DNA from: SHLQ01 sp964562985
GTDB lineage: Bacteria; Actinomycetota; Acidimicrobiia; Acidimicrobiales; SHLQ01
NCBI GenBank assembly: GCA_964562985.1
Contig: CAZLWE010000088.1
Span: 1 to 10,383 of the forward strand
Reading direction: 5' to 3'
DNA: 10,383 nucleotides
Positions 1 to 6,726 of the stretch are shown here, one piece after another (the first letter of the stretch is position 1; the number at the start of each line of letters is the position of its first letter). The notes under the pieces were generated by a model that was given only the letters and a program-made list of their open reading frames with translations, ran no database searches and was not told the DNA's origin. The position numbers and the translations under genes are program-made.

Positions 1-455
1 CAGGAGATGATGATGGTTCGTTTATGCCGTCTCTTGCGCAGCAACGAGCCGATGCGTTCGTTCTGTTGTTCTTAGGCAAGAACATCGACCTGACAACCGA
101 AGTCGTCGTCCATGTGCGGGGGGATGGGACGACGTTCGATGACGGCACCCCGGTCACGGACAATGCTGTGTGTCAGCGTCTTGACCAATCGTTTGTGCGG
201 CTGTTGTTGCACGACATCGAGGGCAAACCAATCGATGCCTCAAACCGTCGTCGTCACCCCACGACACGCCAAAAACGCGTAGTTCTCGAGGCGCATGATC
301 ATGAGTGTGTTGATTGTCAGAGCCCTGACTTGCTCGAACTCGACCACAACCCTCCGTACGAGCAAACAAAGCACACCATCATGACCGAACTTGAACCCCG
401 CTGCGCCCCATGCCACCGATCCCGCCACCGTCGGGAGGTGCTGGCCAGCTTGTGA
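1..455 (+). CDS. HNH endonuclease, DUF222-type, C-terminal part (5' truncated)
   Basis: This is the C-terminal part of an HNH nuclease of the DUF222/13E12 type that is abundant in actinobacteria. The frame stays open through the left edge (bases 3-23 read GDDDGSF), and the stretch QQRADAFVLL matches the internal R-A-D-A-L segment of these proteins, so the ATG at 24 is probably an internal Met and the true start lies outside the window. Counting from that Met, the zinc/HNH module holds C95-x2-C98, the metal-binding D107-H108 (LELDH) and C127-x2-C130-H131. Upstream lies the typical GTPVTD...R..SFVR..IHD-like lead-in. Family members are presumed DNA-cleaving enzymes, but their biological role is largely uncharacterised; many genomes carry several diverged copies. 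The gene ends 70 bases before the next one, on the same strand. Family assignment is firm; substrate and role are unknown. Confidence 0.88.
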   Translation, partial: GDDDGSFMPSLAQQRADAFVLLFLGKNIDLTTEVVVHVRGDGTTFDDGTPVTDNAVCQRLDQSFVRLLLHDIEGKPIDASNRRRHPTTRQKRVVLEAHDHECVDCQSPDLLELDHNPPYEQTKHTIMTELEPRCAPCHRSRHRREVLASL

Positions 456-525
456 GTCGCACGGTGCCTGTCATTGAGACTCATGAGAGCGCCAGACGTG
501 GCTGCTGATGTGCGAAGATCGCGTC

Positions 526-1014
526 ATGGCAAAAGAACTAGAAATCATTAACGGTGTCGGGCCCGCATTGGCGAAGCGGTTGGCACGCAAGGGCTTCGCG
601 ACTGTGCCCAAGGTCGCCGGAGCGAGCGCGAAGGCGCTTTCGGAGGTCCAAGGTCTAAGCGAGGAGACCGCGAGAAAGGTCATCGCGGACGCGAAGAAGG
701 CGAAGGCCCCAGCGAAGAAGGCTGCGGCTAGGAAGGCACCAGCCAAGAAGAAGGCTGTACCGAAGAAGAAGGCTGTACCGAAGAAGAAGGCTCCGGCAAA
801 GAAAGCACCACCGAAGAAGAAGGCTCCGGCAAAGAAAGCAGCCGCCAAGTCAACCAAGCGCGCAACACCAACGGCAGCTGCGCGAGTAGCGAAGCTGGAG
901 AAGCAGCTCGCCAAGGCTCGCGGCGAGGCCAAGAAGGCCACGAAGCGGGCGCGGAAGAACGCGAAGGCAATCGCGAAGCTCAAGAAGCAGCTCAAAAAGA
1001 AAAAGAACAAGTAG
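526..1014 (+). CDS. Helix-hairpin-helix protein with histone H1-like lysine-rich tail
   Basis: A predicted 162-residue, very basic DNA-binding protein. Residues about 4-57 form a pair of helix-hairpin-helix motifs (INGVGPALAKRL and VQGLSEETARKVI), the fold that grips the DNA backbone without sequence specificity. Residues about 58-112 are a Lys/Ala/Pro tail of AKK, PKKK and PAKK units resembling histone H1 and the tails of actinobacterial HupB. The last ~45 residues (RVAKLEKQLAKARGEAKKA...) look like a charged helix or coiled coil ending in a lysine run. I chose ATG 526 (MAKELEIING) over ATG 508 because the domain begins directly after it; neither has a clear Shine-Dalgarno. The tail is encoded by tandem DNA repeats. 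A nucleoid-compacting or DNA-bridging role is inferred. The combination of HhH head and H1-like tail is seen directly; no gene name fits. Confidence 0.85.
   Translation: MAKELEIINGVGPALAKRLARKGFATVPKVAGASAKALSEVQGLSEETARKVIADAKKAKAPAKKAAARKAPAKKKAVPKKKAVPKKKAPAKKAPPKKKAPAKKAAAKSTKRATPTAAARVAKLEKQLAKARGEAKKATKRARKNAKAIAKLKKQLKKKKNK
751..840 (+). repeat. Tandem coding repeats in the lysine-rich tail
   Basis: Two perfect 18-base copies (751-768 and 769-786, encoding KAVPKK) are followed by a 33-base unit at 787-819 whose first 21 bases recur exactly at 820-840 (encoding KAPAKKA). The repeats are in frame and vary the length of the basic tail in steps of 6 or 11 residues. Perfect identity between copies at synonymous sites points to recent duplication by slippage or unequal exchange. 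Confidence 0.9.
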
Positions 1015-1025
1015 TTCAAAAACGG

Positions 1026-1092
1026 CAGCGGGCCAGCCACGGCCTAAGTGCTCGGAGCTGTAACACCGGCGTGCTGAACGCGCGGCCCGCTG
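1026..1092. other. 9-bp inverted repeat in the HhH gene to dehalogenase gap
   Basis: CAGCGGGCC at 1026-1034 is repeated perfectly inverted as GGCCCGCTG at 1084-1092, separated by 49 bases. It begins 12 bases after the stop codon of the HhH/H1-like gene, so it could close a stem at the 3' end of that transcript. There is no T-tract after it, so it does not look like a classical intrinsic terminator. It could also be an operator pair or chance in GC-rich DNA. No cobalamin riboswitch B12 box is recognisable within it. Confidence 0.35.
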
Positions 1093-1113
1093 GTGGGTGG
1101 CGGGCGTAGGCGA

Positions 1114-1141
1114 CATAATGAACCGTACGCATCACGGGAGG
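1114..1141 (+). promoter_or_regulatory. Candidate -10 element and Shine-Dalgarno of the dehalogenase gene
   Basis: CATAAT at 1114-1119 resembles a -10 hexamer, though no good -35 is visible. GGGAGG at 1136-1141 is a strong Shine-Dalgarno 5 bases before GTG 1147. Together they favour translation from 1147 rather than the upstream in-frame GTG at 1093, which would lie before the promoter. The ribosome site is clear; the promoter is tentative. Confidence 0.5.
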
Positions 1142-1146
1142 ATGCC

Positions 1147-2364
1147 GTGGTTCTTGGTCACCAGGTGACAACCGATGAGCGGAGAGACGCCGGATGGCAG
1201 ATTGATCCGTCGAAGTTCCGCAGGTTTAGCCAGGTATATGACGTCTTTAACCGGTCCGGTTGGGACGACACGGTGCGCACGGAGAAAACCGACGCATTCT
1301 GGGAGTCGTACGCCAAGCCACTTGCGCAATGGCGTAAGGCGAGGGGGTTTCGTCGTCGAGACTTCGCACTGCGAAACGCAGCGTGGTGGGGCGCGGACTT
1401 CTTCTCCGAACGTCGAGAGGACGAGGACCGGATGGAAGGGTTTCTCGATCCATTCACCGCCCTTCGCGACGGTTCCGAGGAACGCGAGCTGTTCGAGTCC
1501 CCAGCGGTCGCGTCGCTCGAAATGAAGCAGGTGGCACGCCTGATGGGAGCGAACCTCGTCGGCGTTACTGACGCCGACGAGCGCTGGCTGTACTCCGAAC
1601 GAGTCTCCATCAAAGACGGCGGCCCGAAGGCGAACGACATGGAACCCTCGCTCCACAAGGTCATCGTCGTCGGCCAAGCGATGGATCGTTCGCTAAACAT
1701 GACGGCGCCTAGCGCCCTGGCGGGCGCGGCCACTGGGCTCGGGTACTCCCACGACGTCATGATCTTGTTGTTGATCAGCCAGTACATTCGCAACCTGGGA
1801 TACGCGGCTGTTCCGACCCTCAACGACACCGCCCTGGCGATTCCCTACGCGATAAAGGCTGGCCTCGGAGAGTATGGGCGGCACGGATTGGTCATCACCC
1901 CCGAATACGGCACGAACGTGCGGTTCGGGAAGATCTTCACCGATATGCCACTCGAATCCGACAGCCCAATCCGCTTTGGCGTGGAAGAGATGTGCACCAT
2001 TTGCCGGGCGTGCTCCACGGCCTGTCCGTCACAGGCCATATCGGCCAACGCGCCAAGTAATGAGTTGCACAACGTGTCGAACATCGCGGGCATCACGAAG
2101 TGGACAACAGATGGCGAGGCCTGTTTTGAGTACTGGGCAAAGATCAACTCGGATTGTTCGGTCTGTGTTCGCGTTTGCCCGTACACACGCGAGTACAACA
2201 GCGTGAAGGATCGGTTGTGGGCTCGCCTCGCGGGCTCTCGATTTCGTCGCCTCGCCCTACTTTGGGATCAACGCAGCGGTCGCGGTGAGCGGGTAAGTCC
2301 TGTCGACTGGTGGGACGCCCCACCAGTCGAAACGCGAGTAGAACTGACCAGGAAGCCCTCGTGA
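1147..2364 (+). CDS. Reductive dehalogenase-type corrinoid/iron-sulfur protein (RdhA-like)
   Basis: A 405-residue RdhA-family protein; members use a cobalamin cofactor and two 4Fe-4S clusters to remove halogen from organic molecules reductively. The strongest block is GLGEYGRHGLVITPEYGTN..FGKIFTDMPL, followed by cluster 1 (C283-x2-C286-x2-C289-x3-C293-P) and cluster 2 (C326-x10-C337-x2-C340-x3-C344-P). Y200, N226 and R259 have the same spacing (26 and 33 residues) as Tyr246, Asn272 and Arg305 of the PceA active site, as I recall those numbers. The N-terminus has no twin-arginine signal, so the protein is probably cytoplasmic. There is no rdhB-like anchor gene, and no reductase domain is fused after cluster 2, where about 60 residues remain, so electrons would come from a separate ferredoxin or flavodoxin. 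Start GTG 1147 is supported by GGGAGG 5 bases upstream. Epoxyqueuosine reductase (QueG) is a relative but fits the motif block less well. The substrate is unknown. Confidence 0.86.
   Translation: MVLGHQVTTDERRDAGWQIDPSKFRRFSQVYDVFNRSGWDDTVRTEKTDAFWESYAKPLAQWRKARGFRRRDFALRNAAWWGADFFSERREDEDRMEGFLDPFTALRDGSEERELFESPAVASLEMKQVARLMGANLVGVTDADERWLYSERVSIKDGGPKANDMEPSLHKVIVVGQAMDRSLNMTAPSALAGAATGLGYSHDVMILLLISQYIRNLGYAAVPTLNDTALAIPYAIKAGLGEYGRHGLVITPEYGTNVRFGKIFTDMPLESDSPIRFGVEEMCTICRACSTACPSQAISANAPSNELHNVSNIAGITKWTTDGEACFEYWAKINSDCSVCVRVCPYTREYNSVKDRLWARLAGSRFRRLALLWDQRSGRGERVSPVDWWDAPPVETRVELTRKPS
2303..2330. other. 12-bp perfect hairpin inside the 3' end of the RdhA-like gene
   Basis: TCGACTGGTGGG (2303-2314) and CCCACCAGTCGA (2319-2330) are perfect inverted repeats around the 4-base loop ACGC. 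The element lies in coding sequence (VDWWDAPPVE) 34 bases before the stop codon, and 45 bases beyond the stop codon of the convergent transaldolase gene. It could therefore form a strong stem in either transcript. No T-tract follows on either strand. It may be a terminator-like or mRNA-stabilising element shared by the converging genes; the structure is seen, the role is inferred. Confidence 0.6.
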
Positions 2365-2370
2365 ACTAAT

Positions 2371-2383
2371 TGGGCTTAGCCCA
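2371..2383 (-). terminator. Small hairpin enclosing the transaldolase stop codon (weak)
   Basis: TGGGC-TTA-GCCCA on the plus strand is a 5-bp stem with a 3-base loop. On the minus strand the loop is the TAA stop codon of the transaldolase gene, followed by AATTAGTT. It is too short and too poorly followed by T residues to be a convincing terminator, but it is the only hairpin at the tail-to-tail junction outside the dehalogenase gene. Confidence 0.25.
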
Positions 2384-3470
2384 GGGTCTTGGCCTTGGCT
2401 TCGAGGGACTCCAACAAGCTGTCGAAGGCCTTCTCGAACGAGGCCACACCTTGGTCTTCAAGAAGGACCGCAACGTCGGCGAGGTCGACGCCTGCGGCTT
2501 CAACCTCGGCGAGCAGGTTCATTGCTTCGTCGACGTTGGCATCGACGGTGCGAGCGACGGTGCCATGGTCGAGGAAGAACCCGAGGGTGTTGTCCGGAAT
2601 GGTGTTCACGGTGTCAGGACCGATCAACTCATCGACATAGACCGTGTCGGGGAGAGCATCGCTCTTGGTCGAGGTCGATGCCCAAAGCGGACGCTGAACG
2701 TTCGCTCCACGCTCGACGAGTGCGTCCCAACGTGGGCCGCTGAAGGTCTCGAGGAATGCCGCGTAAGCGAGCTTGCCGTTCGCAACGGCAGCCTTGCCCT
2801 TCATCGCAGCAGCGTCGCCACCGATCTCGTCCAAACGCTTGTCGACTTCAACATCGACTCGGCTGATGAAGAACGAGGCCACGCTCGAGATCTTCGACAG
2901 GTCGCCCTCGGCGGCCTCGAGGCCAGCAATGTAGGCCTCCATGACCTCGCGGTAGCGATCGACCGAGAACAGCAAGGTCACGTTGACCGAGATCTTCTCA
3001 CCGATCATCTTTTGAATCGCAGGTACACCCTCGGCGGTTGCCGGAATCTTGATGTACAGGTTCGGCTCGTCGATCTCGGACCACAGCTGACGTGCCGCAG
3101 CTTCGGTGCCGGCCTGGTCACGTGCGAGGCCAGGATCGACCTCGACCGATACGTAGCCGTCGAGGCCATCGGAATCGTCATAGATCGAGCGGGTCAGCTT
3201 GAGCGCATCCTCGATGTCGGTGACGACGAGACCCCAGTAGGCCTCTTCGACAGTCTTTCCGTCGGCGAGAAGGCTCGCGAACTGCTCGGTGTAATCCTCG
3301 GAGCCTTCGATCGCCTTTTGGAAGATCGACGGATTCGACGTAATACCGCGCACGCCTTTGTCGAGCCACGCTTGGAGCTCGCCGTTGTGGAGCCAGTTGC
3401 GGCGCAGGTTGTCGAGCCACGGGCTTTGCTGATGCTCGTTGAACATCTGGTGGAGGGTCGTTTCAGACAT
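2376..3470 (-). CDS. tal: Transaldolase
   Basis: A 364-residue transaldolase, the usual length of the actinobacterial form. It moves a dihydroxyacetone unit from sedoheptulose 7-phosphate to glyceraldehyde 3-phosphate in the cytoplasmic non-oxidative pentose phosphate pathway. Visible signatures are GITSNPSIFQKAI (about 42-54), the EVDPGLARD strand (110-118), the Schiff-base lysine K141 in NLYIKIPAT, and SVNVTLLFSVDRY (161-173). The C-terminal half continues RPLWASTSTKS and TVYVDELIGPDTVNTIP, both typical of the family. The ATG at 3470 has a modest AGAAAG 9 bases upstream. The gene starts 53 bases after the transketolase stop on the same strand, so the two are probably co-transcribed. It converges on the dehalogenase gene, with 11 bases between the stop codons. 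In many actinobacteria zwf, opcA and pgl follow; here they do not. Confidence 0.97.
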   Translation of the reverse strand: MSETTLHQMFNEHQQSPWLDNLRRNWLHNGELQAWLDKGVRGITSNPSIFQKAIEGSEDYTEQFASLLADGKTVEEAYWGLVVTDIEDALKLTRSIYDDSDGLDGYVSVEVDPGLARDQAGTEAAARQLWSEIDEPNLYIKIPATAEGVPAIQKMIGEKISVNVTLLFSVDRYREVMEAYIAGLEAAEGDLSKISSVASFFISRVDVEVDKRLDEIGGDAAAMKGKAAVANGKLAYAAFLETFSGPRWDALVERGANVQRPLWASTSTKSDALPDTVYVDELIGPDTVNTIPDNTLGFFLDHGTVARTVDANVDEAMNLLAEVEAAGVDLADVAVLLEDQGVASFEKAFDSLLESLEAKAKTLG

Positions 3471-3523
3471 CTCAAGGTTCTTTCTGTGTAAAGGAGAGTT
3501 AGTAGAAGTTGGTTAGGTAGGAA

Positions 3524-5491
3524 CTAGGCGATCGCGGACTTGACTGCGTCGATGACGGCATCGGCGGTCATGCCCAGCTTTTCCATGACCAATCCGCCAG
3601 GTGCTGATGCGCCGAAGCGATCAATACCAAGGTTGATCTTGCCGTACTTGGCCCAGCCCATGGTGGAGCCTGCCTCGATGGTGACGGTCGGAATGCCCTC
3701 AGGAAGTACCGATGCCTTGTACGCATCGTCCTGGCGTTCGAACTCTTCCCAGCAAGGAAGCGACACGACTCGGACCTTCACGCCGTCTGCCGCGAGCGCC
3801 TCGGCTGCAGCCACACCGTGTTGGACCTCGGAACCGCTCGACGCAACGATCGCGTCTGGCTCGCCGTCGGTGTCGACCAGCACGTAGCCGCCTCGCAGGA
3901 CGTTCTCGTGATTCGAGGTGCCCTCGAATACGGGGATTCCCTGGCGGCTCAAGATCATCGCGGTCGGGCCACCCGAGGAACATGCGGCCGTCCAGGCAGC
4001 ACCCGTCTCGTTCGCGTCACCCGGACGCCATACATCGAGTCCTGGCATCGCTCGCAGAGCCGCAACGTGCTCGACGGGCTGATGGGTAGGGCCGTCTTCG
4101 CCGACACCGACCGAATCGTGAGTCCAGCTGAACACCATCGGTAGATGCGACAAGGCGGCGAGACGCACAGCGCCACGCATGTAATCGGAGAACACGAGGA
4201 ACGTGCCACCCACGGGGAACAAGCCGCCGTGTGCGGCCATACCGACCATCGCGGCGCCCATGCCGTGTTCACGGATACCGAAGTAGATCTGGCGACCTTC
4301 GGGGGTATCGGAGCTGAACACGCCCATGTCGGTGAGCTTCGTTCCGGTGTTGCCGGTGAGGTCGGCACCACCACCCACGATCGATGGGTTGGCCTCGGCG
4401 AGCGCTTGGAAGATCGGTCCAGAAGCCTTGCGGGTGGCGACGGTCTCGCCAGGTTCCCACGTCGGCATGTTCGCGGTGTCGATCGACGGCGGGGTCTTGC
4501 CCAACAACGCATCGAGCTCAGCGCTGTCGGCGCTAGAGGCCGCTACGCGGCCTTCCCACGCTTCGCGTACCGACGCACCGCGTACACCCGCCGCGTTGCA
4601 CGCAGCGAGAACGTCAGGGTCGACGTAGAAGGATTCATCTGCGGGGATGCCAAGGACTTCCTTGGTCGCTGCGATCTCCTCGTCGAAGATCGCGTAGCCG
4701 TGCACGTGTGAGGTGCCAGCAGATTCGGTAGCCATGTGACCGATCTCGGTCTTGAGGACGATCAGCGACGGCTTGTCCGTGACGTCCTTGGCCTTGTTGA
4801 TGGCGGCTTCGAGAGCGTCGAGGTCCTCGGCGATCGATCCAACCTCTTGTACATCCCAGCCGTAGGCACGGAACCGGTCCGCGCTGTTGTCCGAGAAGCT
4901 GATCGAGGTCGGGCCATCGATGGTGATCTGGTTGTCGTCGTAGACGAACACGATTCGGCCCAAGCCGAGGTGACCGGCCAACGATGCCGCCTCGTGGCTG
5001 ATGCCCTCTTGGAGATCGCCATCGGAGCAGATGCCGTAGATGTAGTGGTCGCAGACATCGGCGCCCAAGCGAGCACGAATGTTGGCTTCGGCAATCGCCA
5101 TGCCAACAGCGTTCGAGATACCGGCGCCGAGCGGGCCGGTGGTGACCTCAACGCCGGCGGTGTGGCCGACCTCGGGGTGACCCGGCGTTGCCGAATCCCA
5201 CTGACGGAACTCCATGAGGTCTTCGCGCGAAAGGCCAAAGCCGTAGAGGTGCAGCAACGAGTACTGCAGGATCGAGGCGTGGCCGGGGGAGAGGATGAAT
5301 CGGTCCCGGTCGAACCATTGCGGGTTCGCCGAGTCGAAGTTCATAACGCGGCTGAAGAGCACGTGTGCCAGGGGAGCGAGCGACATGGCAGTGCCTTGGT
5401 GTCCGGACTTCGCAGCGTGCGGGCCGTCCATTGCGAGGCCGCGCATTACCGCGATAGTTCGTGCGTCCAACTGTGCGTCGAGTTGGGTCAT
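3524..5491 (-). CDS. tkt: Transketolase
   Basis: A 655-residue, apparently full-length transketolase. This thiamine-diphosphate enzyme transfers two-carbon ketol units in the pentose phosphate pathway (and the Calvin cycle where present). Landmarks in order: SGHQGTAMSLAPLAHVL (29-45, the family's GHPG-like site), SPGHAS (68-73), GPLGAGISNAVGMAIAE (119-135), the metal/cofactor motif SDGDLQEG (156-163) with DDNQITIDG (185-193), SHVHG (261-265), the catalytic glutamate E408 in GIREHGM, then FSDYMRGAVRLAALS and WTHDSVGVGEDGPTHQPVEH (456-475). Ser in place of the first Gly of the GDG motif also occurs in mycobacterial transketolases as I recall them. ATG 5491 is supported by AGGAGA 8 bases upstream. 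It precedes tal, giving a tkt-tal unit, and follows the FIST gene by 95 bases on the same strand. Confidence 0.98.
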   Translation of the reverse strand: MTQLDAQLDARTIAVMRGLAMDGPHAAKSGHQGTAMSLAPLAHVLFSRVMNFDSANPQWFDRDRFILSPGHASILQYSLLHLYGFGLSREDLMEFRQWDSATPGHPEVGHTAGVEVTTGPLGAGISNAVGMAIAEANIRARLGADVCDHYIYGICSDGDLQEGISHEAASLAGHLGLGRIVFVYDDNQITIDGPTSISFSDNSADRFRAYGWDVQEVGSIAEDLDALEAAINKAKDVTDKPSLIVLKTEIGHMATESAGTSHVHGYAIFDEEIAATKEVLGIPADESFYVDPDVLAACNAAGVRGASVREAWEGRVAASSADSAELDALLGKTPPSIDTANMPTWEPGETVATRKASGPIFQALAEANPSIVGGGADLTGNTGTKLTDMGVFSSDTPEGRQIYFGIREHGMGAAMVGMAAHGGLFPVGGTFLVFSDYMRGAVRLAALSHLPMVFSWTHDSVGVGEDGPTHQPVEHVAALRAMPGLDVWRPGDANETGAAWTAACSSGGPTAMILSRQGIPVFEGTSNHENVLRGGYVLVDTDGEPDAIVASSGSEVQHGVAAAEALAADGVKVRVVSLPCWEEFERQDDAYKASVLPEGIPTVTIEAGSTMGWAKYGKINLGIDRFGASAPGGLVMEKLGMTADAVIDAVKSAIA

Positions 5492-5548
5492 GAAAGTGTT
5501 CTCCTAAAGGGGCTACCGAAACTGTCTACTCTTCTTTGGCGCTCGATG

Positions 5549-5561
5549 TGTGAACTTCACA
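5549..5561. promoter_or_regulatory. 13-bp palindrome upstream of tkt, candidate operator
   Basis: TGTGAA-C-TTCACA is a perfect 6+1+6 inverted repeat in the 95-base gap between the FIST and transketolase genes, 57 bases upstream of the tkt start codon. The half-sites resemble CRP-type TGTGA/TCACA, but the spacer is 3 rather than 6 bases, so a true CRP site is unlikely. No convincing -35/-10 pair was found beside it. A repressor site, or a short hairpin in a FIST-tkt readthrough transcript, are the alternatives. Confidence 0.35.
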
Positions 5562-5586
5562 AAAGAGGGACAGAACCGTTAGTTGG

Positions 5587-6720
5587 TCAGAGATGAAACA
5601 ACATAACCGACGCAGTAAATCCATGAATGTGATTTCTTTTGCCGACCGGCCCAAACTCGCCTGCGCAGAACATCCCAGCGGTAGCCGTCGATCGGGTCGT
5701 TCCGTGCACGATCTCGGCGTCATGACCCGACTCCTCAAAGAGTTGTTCGCCGCGGCCGTTGCACGTAAACACCAACGCCGCCTGTGCTTGGTGACCGGCA
5801 ACCGCCCGAATGAGATCGTCCGTGGCGCTCGCCGCGTCGCGTACGTGGAATTGCAAGGTGGTTCCAACCTCGATCTTCGTGCCGATCGCGAGTGCGCCGG
5901 TCTCCTTATCCGCACCGAGCACGTCTCGGATGAGAAAGTCGCCGGTCTCATGGTCATGGCGTTGCTCATCGATCACCACACCTACATGTAGACCCTGGGA
6001 CAACAGCTCCTGATCTTCTTCGTCGAGACTGTTCGCCGTGGTTTGGAGGACATCGAGCGCTCGTTTCGATGCGAGTCCCGTGATGATGTTCGTGTCCTGG
6101 TCGGGACGACCCGCGGTCTGTGTCACGGTCACCGGTTCGCCGATGGGGCGACACCCCTGGGACACAACCGTCGAGATGTTCACTCCGGACAGCGCCATAC
6201 CGACCCCGCCGTCGCTGTAGATCTCACCGTCGAGCAGGAAGCGGTTTCCACCGGGACCAGATGCGCCCGAGGCAAGTCCACCAGAGAACACCAGCTCGGG
6301 AGCCGCAACGGCTGCGGCATCGAACGTGTCCTCCAGCGCCGAAGAGAACGGATCTACAAGCTGGATCGCGTTACGCCAATGTGGCTGCCACCCCGTCGTC
6401 GGGGCTGTCGCCTTTGGTTCGATGCGGTAGGGCTGCGCGTCGAGGCCACTCGCCACCCATACCGACAACGCTTCGCGGAATTCGACTTCGCTGTTGTTGC
6501 GGATCACTCCCGACGCACTGCATCCGATCGAATGTCGCGGGCTGAGCAGCTCATGGAGCGCACTGTTGATGTCCTCGAGCGCCCCGATGTGGGCACTGTG
6601 GAAGAAGACCACCATTAAATCGATGGGTTCGCCCTGCATTGCTTCGAGGATCGCCCCACTAACTTCGCCGACGGCGTGACTTGGGAGCGGGTGTTCGCTG
6701 AGGAAAGAAGCAGCTCGCAT
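5587..6720 (-). CDS. FIST-domain signal transduction protein
   Basis: A 377-residue protein made of FIST_N (roughly 30-210) and FIST_C (roughly 215-360) modules, a sensory pair predicted to bind small ligands such as amino acids. Recognisable parts are the N-terminal IDLMVVFFHSAHIG and IGCSASGVI blocks, the central FSGGLASGASGPGGNRFLL, and the C-terminal signature GMFCAGEFGPVGKRNHIHGFTASVMLF, which ends at the protein's own C-terminus. There is no fused kinase, GGDEF or methyl-accepting domain, no signal peptide and no membrane segment, so it is probably a stand-alone cytoplasmic sensor whose output partner is not visible here. ATG 6720 is preceded on the minus strand by TATCTT and 6 bases, which suggests a leaderless mRNA. 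It diverges from the carboxypeptidase gene and may read into tkt-tal. The family is clear; the ligand and role are unknown. Confidence 0.9.
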   Translation of the reverse strand: MRAASFLSEHPLPSHAVGEVSGAILEAMQGEPIDLMVVFFHSAHIGALEDINSALHELLSPRHSIGCSASGVIRNNSEVEFREALSVWVASGLDAQPYRIEPKATAPTTGWQPHWRNAIQLVDPFSSALEDTFDAAAVAAPELVFSGGLASGASGPGGNRFLLDGEIYSDGGVGMALSGVNISTVVSQGCRPIGEPVTVTQTAGRPDQDTNIITGLASKRALDVLQTTANSLDEEDQELLSQGLHVGVVIDEQRHDHETGDFLIRDVLGADKETGALAIGTKIEVGTTLQFHVRDAASATDDLIRAVAGHQAQAALVFTCNGRGEQLFEESGHDAEIVHGTTRSTATAGMFCAGEFGPVGKRNHIHGFTASVMLFHL

Positions 6721-6726
6721 GTGTCG

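Noticed and set aside
471..1040. A minus-strand Phe/Ala-rich membrane-protein-like open frame across the H1-like gene
   Set aside because: Phe/Ala runs are just the reverse complement of AAG/GCx codons in the lysine-rich tail.
1015..1146. Cobalamin riboswitch before the corrinoid-dependent dehalogenase gene
   Set aside because: The gap is too short for the usual element, and no B12 box was recognisable.
2370..3491. A 373-codon plus-strand open frame covering the whole transaldolase gene
   Set aside because: It is antisense to a firmly identified transaldolase, has no recognisable domain, and is the usual mirror frame of high-GC codon bias.
5549..5561. CRP/FNR-type binding site
   Set aside because: The half-sites fit but are separated by 3 bases instead of the required 6; kept only as a generic palindrome.
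4736..5596. A 286-codon plus-strand open frame antisense to transketolase
   Set aside because: It shows no family signature or ribosome site; its length follows from the codon bias of tkt on the other strand.
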